From the NCBI GenBank assembly GCA_023957275.1, contig JAMLHF010000003.1:62001-126000 (forward strand): a DNA stretch of 64,000 bases, read 5' to 3'. The stretch's first letter is position 1; each line of letters opens with the position of its first letter. Under the pieces are notes generated by a model that had not been told where the DNA came from, did not search any database, and saw nothing but the letters and a program-made list of their open reading frames with translations. Shown here piece by piece: positions 34,855-44,050 of the stretch. This stretch comes from Lentimicrobium sp. (GTDB taxonomy: Bacteria; Bacteroidota; Bacteroidia; Bacteroidales; Lentimicrobiaceae). The position numbers were made by a program, and so were the translations under genes.

Positions 34855-35570
34855 AACCAGAAAAAGGGAAATTATATCTGATTCCGGCCACCCTGGGAGA
34901 TACCCCACCGGACCAGGTGCTGCCTGTTTTTAACCTGAATCTGTTGCAACATATAGATGTTTATGTGGTGGAAGAGTTGAAAACAGCCCGGCGGTTCCTC
35001 AGAAAATGCGGCTACAGAAAAGATTTTGACACCACCACCGAATTTTTCCAGTTAAACGAACACACTTCAGAAACTGATATTGAATCATTTCTGGAACCGG
35101 CATTAGCAGGCAAAAACACAGGGCTTGTTTCGGAAGCGGGTTGTCCGGCTGTTGCAGACCCCGGATCTTCACTGGTCAGGCTTGCACACGCCAAAGGCAT
35201 ACAGGTGGTACCGCTTTCGGGCCCTTCATCGATAATGCTGTCGCTGATGGCTTCAGGCTTTAACGGACAGCAGTTTTCTTTTCATGGTTACTTGCCGGTA
35301 AGACCTCCCGAAAGGATTCAGAAACTCAGAGAGATTGAGCGGGAAACAATCAGGACCGGTGCCACCCAGATTTTTATTGAAACACCCTATCGCAACAGAC
35401 AGATGCTGGAGTCAGTTCTGGGTGCATGCAGCGACGCTTTGCTGCTTTGTATCGCGGTTAACCTGACTTTACCGGATGAAAGAATTATCACCCTTCCGGT
35501 TGCGGGATGGAAAAAAGCCGGGTATCAGCCTCCCAGGGCACCTGCCGTGTTCCTGCTGTCAAGGCAATAA
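34851..35570 (+). CDS. RsmI-like SAM-dependent methyltransferase
   Basis: The 239-residue protein belongs to the tetrapyrrole-methylase fold of RsmI: LYLIPATLGDTPPDQVLP, SEAGCPAVADPGSSLVRLAH, VVPLSGPSSIMLSLMASGFNGQQFSFHGYLP. RsmI itself 2'-O-methylates C1402 of 16S rRNA. The N-terminal signature differs from classical RsmI (PATLGD, where RsmI has ATPIGN), and Bacteroidota often carry such a second, shorter paralogue, so the exact target is open. Coupled by ATGA to the dehydratase. Confidence 0.85.
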   Translation: MKPEKGKLYLIPATLGDTPPDQVLPVFNLNLLQHIDVYVVEELKTARRFLRKCGYRKDFDTTTEFFQLNEHTSETDIESFLEPALAGKNTGLVSEAGCPAVADPGSSLVRLAHAKGIQVVPLSGPSSIMLSLMASGFNGQQFSFHGYLPVRPPERIQKLREIERETIRTGATQIFIETPYRNRQMLESVLGACSDALLLCIAVNLTLPDERIITLPVAGWKKAGYQPPRAPAVFLLSRQ

Positions 35571-35591
35571 AAAACGGCCGTTTCCGGCCGT
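35567..35591 (-). terminator. Terminator of the SlyD-like gene
   Basis: ACGGCCG (35574-35580) pairs with CGGCCGT (35585-35591); on the minus strand it is followed by six T. It serves the SlyD-like gene that ends at 35615, and may also stop the converging methylase transcript. Confidence 0.8.
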
Positions 35592-35614
35592 ATTTGATCT
35601 GAAGAGAATAAATC

Positions 35615-36121
35615 TTAGTGATGGTGTCCGTGAGGGCCATGAACGTGTCCATGGCTGACCTCTTCCGCGGTTGCCTCACGAAGCTCCAGTATTTTACCGG
35701 TAAAATGCAGGGTCTTGCCAGCCATTGGGTGATTAAAATCCATTTTCACCTTATCATCCGAAATGGAAACCACGGTTCCGTCCAAAGGTCTGCCTTCATT
35801 GTCCTGCATGGGAATCACATTCCCCACAAACAGCATATCAGGGTCAATTTTTCCGTCAACCATAAAAATATCTATCGGAAGATCAACCACTGCTTCTTCA
35901 ATCACAGGACCATAAGCATCTTCTGAACTCAGCGTGAATTCGAAACTATCATTCGCCTTAAGTTCAGCGAGGTTTGATTCGAATTTCGGCAACATATTGC
36001 CAGCTCCGTAAAGAAATACCAGCGGCTGCGCTGCATCCGCCATATCTACCACTTCGCCTTCTGCGTTGTCCAACTTAAGTTCATAGGTCAGTGACACCAC
36101 TTTGTTTTTTGAAATAATCAT
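35615..36121 (-). CDS. SlyD-like FKBP-type peptidyl-prolyl isomerase
   Basis: The 168-residue cytosolic protein has the split FKBP layout of SlyD: KVVSLTYELKLDNAEG, FLYGAGNMLPKFESNL, an insert-in-flap chaperone domain (DSFEFTLSSEDAYGP ... VSISDDKVKMDFNHPMAGKTLHFTGKILEL), and a His-rich tail HGHVHGPHGHHH that binds Ni or other metals. ATG at 36121 is used; the longest frame adds 40 hydrophobic codons, but the -7 box TAATTTTG on the minus strand (36194-36187) falls inside that extension. It catalyses prolyl isomerisation and may act in metal centre assembly. Confidence 0.93.
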   Translation of the reverse strand: MIISKNKVVSLTYELKLDNAEGEVVDMADAAQPLVFLYGAGNMLPKFESNLAELKANDSFEFTLSSEDAYGPVIEEAVVDLPIDIFMVDGKIDPDMLFVGNVIPMQDNEGRPLDGTVVSISDDKVKMDFNHPMAGKTLHFTGKILELREATAEEVSHGHVHGPHGHHH

Positions 36122-36186
36122 TTTCTGAGAAATTTGAAAGTTTGCAATACCAACAAAGAGGATAGCCACTATGTTGAATAACAGTG

Positions 36187-36194
36187 CAAAATTA
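36187..36194 (-). promoter_or_regulatory. -7 element of the SlyD-like gene
   Basis: TAATTTTG on the minus strand, 66 bp before the ATG at 36121. Its position excludes the longer reading frame as coding. Confidence 0.5.
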
Positions 36195-36360
36195 CAGATA
36201 AAAGCCATGCGCACATAAAATCCGGAATAATCATTCTTCAATTTACCCTTTTCCAGACTGTATATAATTGAATATTAAATACATAACAAGACGCATAAAG
36301 CGGATGCTGACCAAATGCAGAACAGAAAGAAGGCGCCGGTTTGAACACCAGACCGGAATA

Positions 36361-38733
36361 TCAGGGGCCGGGCAGAAACGGCAATGAATCGTTGCCGGCG
36401 GTTTCATTACCGGGTGCGGCAGTACTGTCTCTTTCAGCAGATCTGCACTGATAATTTTTTGTCACCCCGGCAGGCGGATTTTTGAATTTTCCCCGGTATG
36501 ATCCAAGGCGGGCATCTTTGAGCACCATTTCCATAAAAATTCCATACTCAGGCAATGCAGTCCGGAGACCTTCACCCAGGCGGGATGTCCTGAAGCGGGT
36601 ATTTCTGTGCTCCCCTCCTACCCATACACCACTGACCAATCCGGGGGTAACCCCGATAAACCATCCATCAGAAAAATCTGAGGAGGTACCTGTCTTGCCT
36701 CCGAATTCCGTGTCGTACCTGAAAAGATCATATTCCCATAATCCCTGTGTTGTGCCGCCGGCCTCCTGAAGCCCTGACCTGAGCATGACACTCATGAGAA
36801 ATGCATCCTCTTCTGTAATAACGCGCTCCGGCGCTGATTTGTGACTGTAGATTATCCTCCCGTTCACATCCTCGATCTTTGTTACAAAGACCGGCTCGTT
36901 GAGCTGGCCGCCATTTACAAATGCACAGTATGCATTCACAATCTCAAGCAGGGTAACTTCGCCGGAGCCCAGGCAAACAGAAGGCACCGGGTTAAGCGGA
37001 GATTTTATTCCCATTCGCTTTGCCGTTTCAATCACCACATCCCAGCCCATTTCTTTGGTAAGCTGAACGGCTACTGAATTAACCGACCTTGCAAATGCGC
37101 TCTTCAGGGTAATATTTTGTCCTGAAAATACCCAGTCGGCATTATGCGGCGACCAAACCCGCTGCTCGCCGTTTTCGGTATACCTGATACTCACCGGCTG
37201 ATCAGCGCGTCTGTCGCATGGTCCCAAGCCCCGTTCAAATGCTGAAGTATAAACGAAAGCTTTAAAAAGCGATCCCGGCTGACGCCTTGCCTGGTTCACA
37301 TGATCATACTTGAAAAAGCGGTAATCGATTCCCCCGACCCAGGCTTTTACATACCCGTTGGCGGGGTCGATGCTGACAAAACCTGTGTTCAGCAGGTGAC
37401 GGTAATACCTTAAGGAATCCATCGGGCTCATCAGCGTATCCATGCGACCGGCTGGGGTATAGATTTTCATCCTCCTCTCCTGATTCATATATTTCCTGAC
37501 GGAATCAGCATTCCCTGAAAACATGTTATACAAACTCTCATAATGCGGCGTTTCAGCGGCAAGCTTATCCAGGTAGTCAGGAATCTGTTTTCCCTCACTG
37601 TCAACCCAGGGATTTATATCTTTCCAGTGTTCAAAGAATTTTGCCTGCAGGTTCTTCATATGCAGTCTGACGGCTTTTTCGGCATATTGCTGCAACAAAG
37701 GATCAAGTGCAGTGTATATTTTAAGCCCGTCGGTATAGATATTGTAACCTGATGTGCGGGACCAATCCTCCAGACTGCGGGCGACCGCTTCTCTGAAATA
37801 ACCGGTTTCCTCTTTTTCAGGCCCTGATTTCCGGTATGACAGATTCAAATCCAATTTTACCAGTGAATCTTTGGCTTTCAGATCAATAAATCCATACTGT
37901 TCCATCCGGGCGAGAATGTTATTCCTTCGCCTGAGGGCATTACCCGGGTTTAAGACCGGACTGTAATAGGTCGGGGCTTTGAGGAGCCCGACAAGTAAGG
38001 CCGCCTCCTCCGTCCTGAGCTCAGATGGAGATTTATCAAAGAAGGTATTGGATGCCGCTTCAATACCAAATGCAAGACTTCCAAAATCAACGGTATTGAG
38101 ATACAAAGTAAGAATTTCGTTCTTGGTATAATAGTATTCCAGCTTAACGGCACTTATCCATTCCTTTAATTTATAAATGGCCGTGTTGATGCCGGGGATA
38201 TTTCGCATTACTCCTTTGCTCCGGCTGTCGCGCGTTTTATAAAGATTTTTAACCAGTTGTTGCGTAATGGTGCTTCCGCCTCTCCTGTCTCCCCTTGCCG
38301 TACTCCAGAAGGCGGCAACGGTTGCCCTGAGATCGACCCCATGATGATTATAAAAACGGATGTCTTCGGCTGAGAGCAGTGCATTTACCAGATCAGAAGG
38401 AAGTTCGCCGAATTCTACGGGTGAACGGTTTTCAAGGAAATATCTGCCAATCAGGCTACCATCCGCTGCATAGAGCTCAGAAGCTATATTCATATCGGGA
38501 CTTCTGAGGTCGGATAATTCAGGTGATGACCCGAAAAGGCCGAAAAGATTGATATCAACTGCCAGAGCCAGGGTAAGCAGATAAAGAACAACCCTGCCGG
38601 ACCAAAGAAGCAGCTTCTTCCACCACTTCAACTCTCTGCCCGGAATTTTGACATATAACCGGTAGAAAAATTTTACGATACCCTTCAGCGCATCGGCAAA
38701 TGAAGAGAAAATATTACTGTTTTTCAAATACAT
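36361..38733 (-). CDS. Class A penicillin-binding protein (PBP1A-type)
   Basis: The 790-residue protein has a cytosolic start, one membrane helix (residues about 40-65), a GT51 transglycosylase domain (SAEDIRFYNHHGVDLRA, GGSTITQQLVKNLY, KLEYYYTKNEILTLYLN) and a transpeptidase domain with PGSLFK (nucleophile Ser of SxxK), SVN and KTGTSSDFSDGWF. It polymerises glycan strands and cross-links peptides in the periplasm. A Pro/Asp-rich C-terminal tail follows. It is monocistronic. All catalytic residues are present. Confidence 0.96.
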   Translation of the reverse strand: MYLKNSNIFSSFADALKGIVKFFYRLYVKIPGRELKWWKKLLLWSGRVVLYLLTLALAVDINLFGLFGSSPELSDLRSPDMNIASELYAADGSLIGRYFLENRSPVEFGELPSDLVNALLSAEDIRFYNHHGVDLRATVAAFWSTARGDRRGGSTITQQLVKNLYKTRDSRSKGVMRNIPGINTAIYKLKEWISAVKLEYYYTKNEILTLYLNTVDFGSLAFGIEAASNTFFDKSPSELRTEEAALLVGLLKAPTYYSPVLNPGNALRRRNNILARMEQYGFIDLKAKDSLVKLDLNLSYRKSGPEKEETGYFREAVARSLEDWSRTSGYNIYTDGLKIYTALDPLLQQYAEKAVRLHMKNLQAKFFEHWKDINPWVDSEGKQIPDYLDKLAAETPHYESLYNMFSGNADSVRKYMNQERRMKIYTPAGRMDTLMSPMDSLRYYRHLLNTGFVSIDPANGYVKAWVGGIDYRFFKYDHVNQARRQPGSLFKAFVYTSAFERGLGPCDRRADQPVSIRYTENGEQRVWSPHNADWVFSGQNITLKSAFARSVNSVAVQLTKEMGWDVVIETAKRMGIKSPLNPVPSVCLGSGEVTLLEIVNAYCAFVNGGQLNEPVFVTKIEDVNGRIIYSHKSAPERVITEEDAFLMSVMLRSGLQEAGGTTQGLWEYDLFRYDTEFGGKTGTSSDFSDGWFIGVTPGLVSGVWVGGEHRNTRFRTSRLGEGLRTALPEYGIFMEMVLKDARLGSYRGKFKNPPAGVTKNYQCRSAERDSTAAPGNETAGNDSLPFLPGP

Positions 38734-38920
38734 ACATAATGCAAATTCAAATCAGGGACAATAAAAAGCAGCATGCTGAAACAGATGCAATTTACGGCGA
38801 TAATCTCACCAAAATGCCATCCACCTGTAACTACTGAATCATTTATCCGTCATAAAAATGTCACCTTTCTGAAACCATGAAAGAAACCCGGATTGCTATG
38901 CTCTAAAAGGAAAAAACCTT

Positions 38921-38950
38921 TTGGAATTGTTTTATTTCTGAGTACTTTTA
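38921..38950 (+). promoter_or_regulatory. Promoter of the TPR gene
   Basis: TTG (38921-38923) and TACTTTTA (38943-38950) are 19 bp apart. The last base of the -7 box is A instead of G. ATG lies 22 bp downstream. Confidence 0.6.
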
Positions 38951-38972
38951 CCATAATCTATTATTTTTTGTC

Positions 38973-39404
38973 ATGTTCAAGCACTTTACTTCCATTCTGG
39001 TACCACTGATCTTTTTAACCAATATTACAGTATCTGCGCAGGCGGATGCATCTGATTATCTGAAAGCTGCCATAAACGCTACGGAGCAGAAACAATATAC
39101 AAGGGCCATAGCGCTGTGCGATGCAGCCATTAATAAAAGCAACACCTATTCTGCCGCCTATTTTCATCGCGGATACAACAAATTGCTTATCAAGGATTAC
39201 GAAGGTGCCATTGTAGATTTTACGGTTTGCCTTGATCTGAGTCCCGATAACCTCTGGGCTTATCTCTATCGTGGCCATGCGAACCAGAAAGCCGGGAACA
39301 GCTGGTCAGCCACGCGCGACTTTAACAGTGCCCGGAAAATTGATTCGATTGAAACGCTGGCGTTTATGACAGCCAACATGTTCAGATCTTCGCTGGGAAA
39401 ATGA
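38973..39404 (+). CDS. Secreted TPR-repeat protein
   Basis: The 143-residue protein has a signal peptide (MFKHFTSILVPLIFLTNITVSAQ) and about three tetratricopeptide repeats: YLKAAINATEQKQYTRAIALCDAAI, SAAYFHRGYNKLLIKDYEGAIVDFTVCLDLSP, and LWAYLYRGHANQKAGNSWSATRDFNSARKID. TPRs mediate protein contacts, here in the periplasm. No enzyme domain. The partner is unknown. It converges on the M48 protease gene. Confidence 0.85.
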   Translation: MFKHFTSILVPLIFLTNITVSAQADASDYLKAAINATEQKQYTRAIALCDAAINKSNTYSAAYFHRGYNKLLIKDYEGAIVDFTVCLDLSPDNLWAYLYRGHANQKAGNSWSATRDFNSARKIDSIETLAFMTANMFRSSLGK

Positions 39405-39415
39405 CCTCCGTAGCT

Positions 39416-40639
39416 TTACTCCAACCGCTTTAACCGTTCAGCCAACGGTGGATGGGAATAGTGAAAGAAGACATAAAGGGGATGCGGAGTCAGGTCGGCC
39501 ATATTCTCCGAAGCCAGTTTTCGCAGGGCCTTTGCAAGTGAAGACCCGTCAGCATAGGATTTTGCAAAGTAATCAGCTTCAAATTCGTGATGTCGCGAAA
39601 TAAAATTTCCACCCAGCGAGATAATTGCTGAAACAGGGCTATACAATACAAAGAAAACGATCAGCCCCAGGTGAAAAGGCTGCCTGCTACTTCCCAAAGC
39701 ATTATATATCAATTGATTATCAATAATTAAAGAGAATAGAAACAGAATAAGTCCGGTTTGAACAACTGAAAAAATTAATCCTTTCAGAATATGTCTCTTC
39801 CGGTAATGACCTGTTTCGTGGGCTACAACCGCCACAATTTCATCCACCGTATGGTTTTGAATCAGGGTATCAAATAAAACAATCCGTCTGCGTGAACCAA
39901 ATCCGGAAAAGTAGGCATTTGCCCTGCTTGACCGTTTTGATCCGTCTATAACATAAATATTTGCAACATTGAAACCGGCCCTGTAAGCAAGTTCGTTCAG
40001 TTTTGAACGTAATTCACCCTCTTCAAGCGGGGTTTGTCTGTTAAACAGCGGTACAATAAGTGAAGAATAGAAGAACGTAATGAAAACGGAAAACATTGAA
40101 ATTGCTATCCAGGCCAACCACCAGAAAGAGGTTCCGAACAATGTATAAAGCCACATTACCAGGCTAAGCATTCCCCCGCCCAGCAGGGCTCCCAACAACC
40201 ATGATTTCAGCTTGTCACCGATATAAAGCCGGGGGGTAATCCTGTTGAATCCATATTTTTGCTCAATGACAAAAGTATCATAAACATCGAAAGGGGTGGA
40301 CAACAGGTCTGAAGCCAGTCCAAGTAAAGCAAAGAAAAGCAGGCTCTGCAGTAACGCGCTGTCTGAAAGCGTGCTGACCCATTCGTCAAGCTTCACAAAT
40401 CCGAAAAATAGCATCAGCATCATCAGCAGAAAGGAGAACCATGATGACAGCACGCCAAAGCGATAGGATTCCTGCCTGTAACTCCTGTACTTTAAATACT
40501 TGTCTCCAGGATAGATATCTTTCAGCGAAGGGGGGAGTGCATTTGCCCGTGACCGGTTGTTGAGAAAAGAAAGCAATTGCTCAAGGGCAAATCCGGCAAT
40601 CACAAAAGCGATAAGCAGTATGAAAATCTGGTTGTACAT
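39416..40639 (-). CDS. Ste24/CAAX-type M48 membrane metalloprotease
   Basis: The 407-residue protein has several membrane helices and the zinc motif VVAHETGHYRKRH (HExxH) near residue 270, followed by the third ligand in HEFEADYFAK. YGFNRITPRLYIGDKLKSW is the STE24 N-terminal signature. In bacteria these proteases do quality control of membrane proteins. ATG at 40639 is used because the longest frame starts at a TTG next to a TATTTTTG -7 box on the minus strand (40675-40668). Confidence 0.92.
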   Translation of the reverse strand: MYNQIFILLIAFVIAGFALEQLLSFLNNRSRANALPPSLKDIYPGDKYLKYRSYRQESYRFGVLSSWFSFLLMMLMLFFGFVKLDEWVSTLSDSALLQSLLFFALLGLASDLLSTPFDVYDTFVIEQKYGFNRITPRLYIGDKLKSWLLGALLGGGMLSLVMWLYTLFGTSFWWLAWIAISMFSVFITFFYSSLIVPLFNRQTPLEEGELRSKLNELAYRAGFNVANIYVIDGSKRSSRANAYFSGFGSRRRIVLFDTLIQNHTVDEIVAVVAHETGHYRKRHILKGLIFSVVQTGLILFLFSLIIDNQLIYNALGSSRQPFHLGLIVFFVLYSPVSAIISLGGNFISRHHEFEADYFAKSYADGSSLAKALRKLASENMADLTPHPLYVFFHYSHPPLAERLKRLE

Positions 40640-40730
40640 AAACGGAAATGCAAGATAAATCAACAGGCAAAAATAAACCCAAATTCACCGGACGGCATAC
40701 AGTAAGCTTCTTGCTGTTCGTGCCGGGGCA

Positions 40731-42836
40731 TTAATAACTTCCATTAAAGCGACGCAAAAACCATTCGGTTCCAAGAACAAGAATAATCAGGCCCAGCAAT
40801 GGAATGAAACTGATCAGGTCTGTAAAATGCTTTCTTGAATAAATCACAGGTTTTGCATCTTCTCTGTTGTTAATCAGGGCTGAGAGTTCGCCGGTTTCTT
40901 CCGGTTTTAGCGATTTTCCGCCGGTTTGAGCAGCAATGGCATTCAGCAGGCGATGATTGGCTATTGTATTAACATCTTCCAGGTTGATCGCTGTTACAGT
41001 AAAACTCCCGTCCCTCCGTAATCCGGTGTCGCCCGAACCACTTGTTGCGGTAAATCTGTATAATCCCGGCGGGAGATTGCCTGCATTAAGGTAATAGCCC
41101 TCATTCATGGCTGAGAATAAAAAGTCGTATACTTTGTCATCTTCTCCGGTAATGGTGAGATCGATTTCCGGATCATTGACTATTTCACCGCTTTCATTCA
41201 GCAGCAATGCGTTGAACTCAACCGGTTCATTTTCGGCATAAGTGTTTCTCCATGTCAGTTTCAAACGGTTACGGTCAGTCTCGGCGGAGAGATATTGTAA
41301 AAGCTTGCCCGTGAATTCATCAAATGCACTGTGATTCCCGTTGATCTGAAAATCGTGCATTCTCCATTTCCACAAACCCTCGCCGGCAATGATGCCATAG
41401 CGTGTATCGGCAATCTGGCTAAAAAGAATCAGTGGCATTTCGGAACGTAGTGATCCGAGACCCTGGTATGCCAGCACATTAACCGAATTTGACTGCTGGT
41501 ATTGCGCAAAAGGGCTCAGGAGTGGCGGAACCGTTGCAAGCAGTGAAGTGATATGTTCGGGCGTAACAAAAAGGGTAAAATCCTTGTTGAACACAGGCAG
41601 CGCCTCGTTACCTGATTTTCCCTGTCCGATTAAGCTTAAACCGGTTTTCAGTCTGTTAAATGCCGGGATATCAGACTGAGACCCCAGAACAAACAACACC
41701 GGGACTTTCTGTCCGGCCAATGCCGTTGTAAGACTGACTGCCGCATTGGTCAATGATGGCACCTGATGCAGGATAAACAGGTTATATCCGGAAGGGTCCG
41801 TTTTGAGGTTATCGGTATAAAAAAGGTCCGCTTCAAAATTGTTTCCATTGTCAATCGCCCTTTCCAGGGCAGCCAGGTCAGGATGCGGTGCGCTGCCTAC
41901 AATAGCTATTCTTTGCTTTCCTTCCTTAACTTCAATAAATATTTCACGCACATTATTCGCTTTGTTTACCTCCCCGTCGACGACATCGACGGCAATCCTG
42001 AATTTCTTAATACCGGTTTCCAGGGCTTCCGTTGTAAATGAGATTGTACGGACCTGGTTATCTGATGTAAAATCAAGTTTTACGGAATAAACATCCCTGC
42101 CTTCGGAAGTAACTTTTAATTCAGTATTCATCCCTCCTGCTTCACGCGCCTGAACAACCACTTCAACCGGGAACCGGTTCCCCTTGAATGCCGTTCTGTT
42201 GTAGTTTACCCGCTGAATGACCAGGTCACGTTTCACTGTGGTATCTCCGGCATTGATGGTATAAACCGGGTAAGCGGCATCACGTGATGCATAGAGCGGA
42301 TCTTTCCCCGCATTGTAGATTCCGTCTGACACAAGCACTACCGCCCCAACATTGCGGTTGTAGAAGCGGGCATTGATCTCTGAAAAGAAAGAGGCTATAT
42401 CAGACAATTCATCCTGGTAATCTCCGGCTTCACTTTCAGCTACCTGTTGCCCGAAGGTATAACTATAGACTTCAAATTTCCCTTTCAGCTCTTTGCCAAG
42501 TTCCGACAGCATCAAAGGCAGCTGGTTCTGCTGGAATAAGCTGTCAGCCCCGAGAACCATAGACCTGGAATTATCAACCCCGATGATCACTGCAGGAAGT
42601 TCAGCAGTGCGGGAAGTGGTTTTAATCATCGGTGAAAGCAACAGGAAAGCGATCAGAGAGGCCGAAAGAAACCGCAGTACGGAAAGGAAATTTACCAGTG
42701 AACGCGGAAAATCTTCAGCGGTATTCTTATAATAAAGCAACACGGCAACCCCGGCTCCAAAAAGCAGACATAAAGGGGCAAACCACAAAGGATATCCTGA
42801 GATAAGCTGAAAACCGGGAATTGTAAGATTGATCAT
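40731..42836 (-). CDS. Membrane protein with von Willebrand factor A domain
   Basis: The 701-residue protein starts with two membrane helices (residues about 15-65) and then a VWA domain with IIGVDNSRSMVLG, a variant MIDAS motif, GAVVLVSDGIYNAG and AYPVYTINAG. A long all-beta part follows that could hold Ig-like and glutamine-amidotransferase-like regions (IAIVGSAPHPDLAALERAI), and it ends in a C-terminal membrane helix and FLRRFN. This resembles the large VWA membrane proteins found alone in Bacteroidota, related to Bat-type operons; no AAA ATPase or BatA/B genes are here. The ATG at 42836 is preferred to GTG at 42866. Confidence 0.78.
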   Translation of the reverse strand: MINLTIPGFQLISGYPLWFAPLCLLFGAGVAVLLYYKNTAEDFPRSLVNFLSVLRFLSASLIAFLLLSPMIKTTSRTAELPAVIIGVDNSRSMVLGADSLFQQNQLPLMLSELGKELKGKFEVYSYTFGQQVAESEAGDYQDELSDIASFFSEINARFYNRNVGAVVLVSDGIYNAGKDPLYASRDAAYPVYTINAGDTTVKRDLVIQRVNYNRTAFKGNRFPVEVVVQAREAGGMNTELKVTSEGRDVYSVKLDFTSDNQVRTISFTTEALETGIKKFRIAVDVVDGEVNKANNVREIFIEVKEGKQRIAIVGSAPHPDLAALERAIDNGNNFEADLFYTDNLKTDPSGYNLFILHQVPSLTNAAVSLTTALAGQKVPVLFVLGSQSDIPAFNRLKTGLSLIGQGKSGNEALPVFNKDFTLFVTPEHITSLLATVPPLLSPFAQYQQSNSVNVLAYQGLGSLRSEMPLILFSQIADTRYGIIAGEGLWKWRMHDFQINGNHSAFDEFTGKLLQYLSAETDRNRLKLTWRNTYAENEPVEFNALLLNESGEIVNDPEIDLTITGEDDKVYDFLFSAMNEGYYLNAGNLPPGLYRFTATSGSGDTGLRRDGSFTVTAINLEDVNTIANHRLLNAIAAQTGGKSLKPEETGELSALINNREDAKPVIYSRKHFTDLISFIPLLGLIILVLGTEWFLRRFNGSY

Positions 42837-42953
42837 AGCAACTGCAAATTTCTGAAAAAAGCACACATCATTTACGGTTGCGGCTTAACCATTATACAAT
42901 CGGGGCTGCATGCCGGTTTCCGGATGCAACCCCGATCTGAATACCTGAATATT

Positions 42954-43640
42954 TTATTGCCTGAAATCCGTCAGTTCGGTAGTCCCTAACGATTTACCAT
43001 TCTTATCAAACGTCTCAGTTTTCACTGCGCCAACATTTTTGGCAATCCATTGCACTGACTTAGTGGTCATTTTCAGGATCGTTTTAACTTCGGAATCAAA
43101 AGTCAGCTTATAACACTCGAAGGTTCCGGCGGGAGTAGTCACAGATTCGATACCCTCAACTTTCCGGTTATAAATCCTGACCGACATGGTCATCATGGTC
43201 ATTCCCGAAGACATAAAGCTGATCTGAATATTTCCGTCATTCAGGGTTTGTCCGGGTTGCAGCATTCCCGGATATTCAAGGTCCAGCCCGTCAACCTTCA
43301 TTTCCATATCTTTCATACCTCCCATGGTTGAAGGATCAAGGAAATTTTTCATGTCCATATAGAACACATCGCCCTTACATCTCATCTCGAGTTCCTGTTC
43401 AAAACCCGGTTTATCTTTCTCATCAAGCTGTTCGCTTTTCACCCTTATTACTGTACCATCTGCCGTTTCATCTACCGAAAGAATAGTCTGGCGGCTGGTA
43501 CCGGTTAGTTTGCCCTTGGCATTGTAACTCTTTGTTTCTAGAAATGCACCGCTTTTCATCGGAAAATAGGCTTCACAATTCTGCGACATAGCGCTGGCAA
43601 CAGCAAATATGCCAAGCAATAAGAAAATTAACTTTTTCAT
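42954..43640 (-). CDS. Secreted protein of DUF3108-like character
   Basis: The 228-residue protein has a signal peptide (MKKLIFLLLGIFAVASAMSQ) and a beta-rich mature part. The sequence EAYFPMKSGAFLETKSYNAKGKLTGTSRQTILSV, and later VTTPAGTFECYKLTFDSEVKT, is typical of DUF3108/TapB-like secreted proteins of Bacteroidota, whose role is unknown. It is a single gene with its own promoter. Confidence 0.7.
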   Translation of the reverse strand: MKKLIFLLLGIFAVASAMSQNCEAYFPMKSGAFLETKSYNAKGKLTGTSRQTILSVDETADGTVIRVKSEQLDEKDKPGFEQELEMRCKGDVFYMDMKNFLDPSTMGGMKDMEMKVDGLDLEYPGMLQPGQTLNDGNIQISFMSSGMTMMTMSVRIYNRKVEGIESVTTPAGTFECYKLTFDSEVKTILKMTTKSVQWIAKNVGAVKTETFDKNGKSLGTTELTDFRQ

Positions 43641-43665
43641 AGGTGACTAATTTTTGATGGGTATA

Positions 43666-43697
43666 CAAATATATAAAAATTCACTATTACCTGACAA
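43666..43697 (-). promoter_or_regulatory. Promoter of the DUF3108-like gene
   Basis: On the minus strand TTG (43697-43695) and TATATTTG (43673-43666) are 21 bp apart, the ATG is 26 bp downstream of the -7 box. Confidence 0.6.
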
Positions 43698-43925
43698 TGA
43701 TATCAGGAAATCCTTTGTCAGGACATTCACAAGGATGAATATCATCAATATTCTGATAATTGATCATTACAGGCAATTCTCCGGAAACGGATGTCTTCAG
43801 CCGGGCATTGAAAAATTGCCGTAAAATGCGCGCCCTGCGTTTAGAAATAATACCCGGAATGCTCTTTCTGTTAATCATTATCATCAAAACCTGCACTTTG
43901 TAAGTACGCCGGGCACCTTCAGCAC
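43698..43925. other. Intergenic stretch with a doubtful 65-codon frame
   Basis: A minus-strand frame from ATG 43884 to 43687 would encode 65 residues ending HPCECPDKGFPDIIVR. It overlaps the promoter of the next gene, and upstream the frame runs into the fabG terminator, so I do not call it a gene. Nothing else is visible. Confidence 0.35.
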
Positions 43926-43948
43926 AAAAGCCGCTGATGGCGGCTTTT
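43926..43948. terminator. Terminator downstream of fabG
   Basis: AAAAGCCGC (43926-43934) pairs with GCGGCTTTT (43940-43948). The symmetric hairpin stops transcripts from fabG on the minus strand. Confidence 0.75.
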
Positions 43949-44050
43949 GCATATCATAGAAAATTTCAGGGCCAGACCAGCTGCAGGCGGTAACAGGATA
44001 TTCAGAAGGCCACAATCCTGATATAGCTCATACTAAGGATGAAAGGCGGA

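Noticed and set aside
36330..36360. CCGGT/ACCGG hairpin after the PBP gene as terminator
   Set aside because: The stem is weak and the minus strand lacks a T run after it.
43687..43884. 65-codon minus-strand frame ending PDKGFPDIIVR
   Set aside because: It overlaps the DUF3108-like gene's promoter and its upstream frame runs into the fabG terminator. It could be a remnant, but there is no support for expression.
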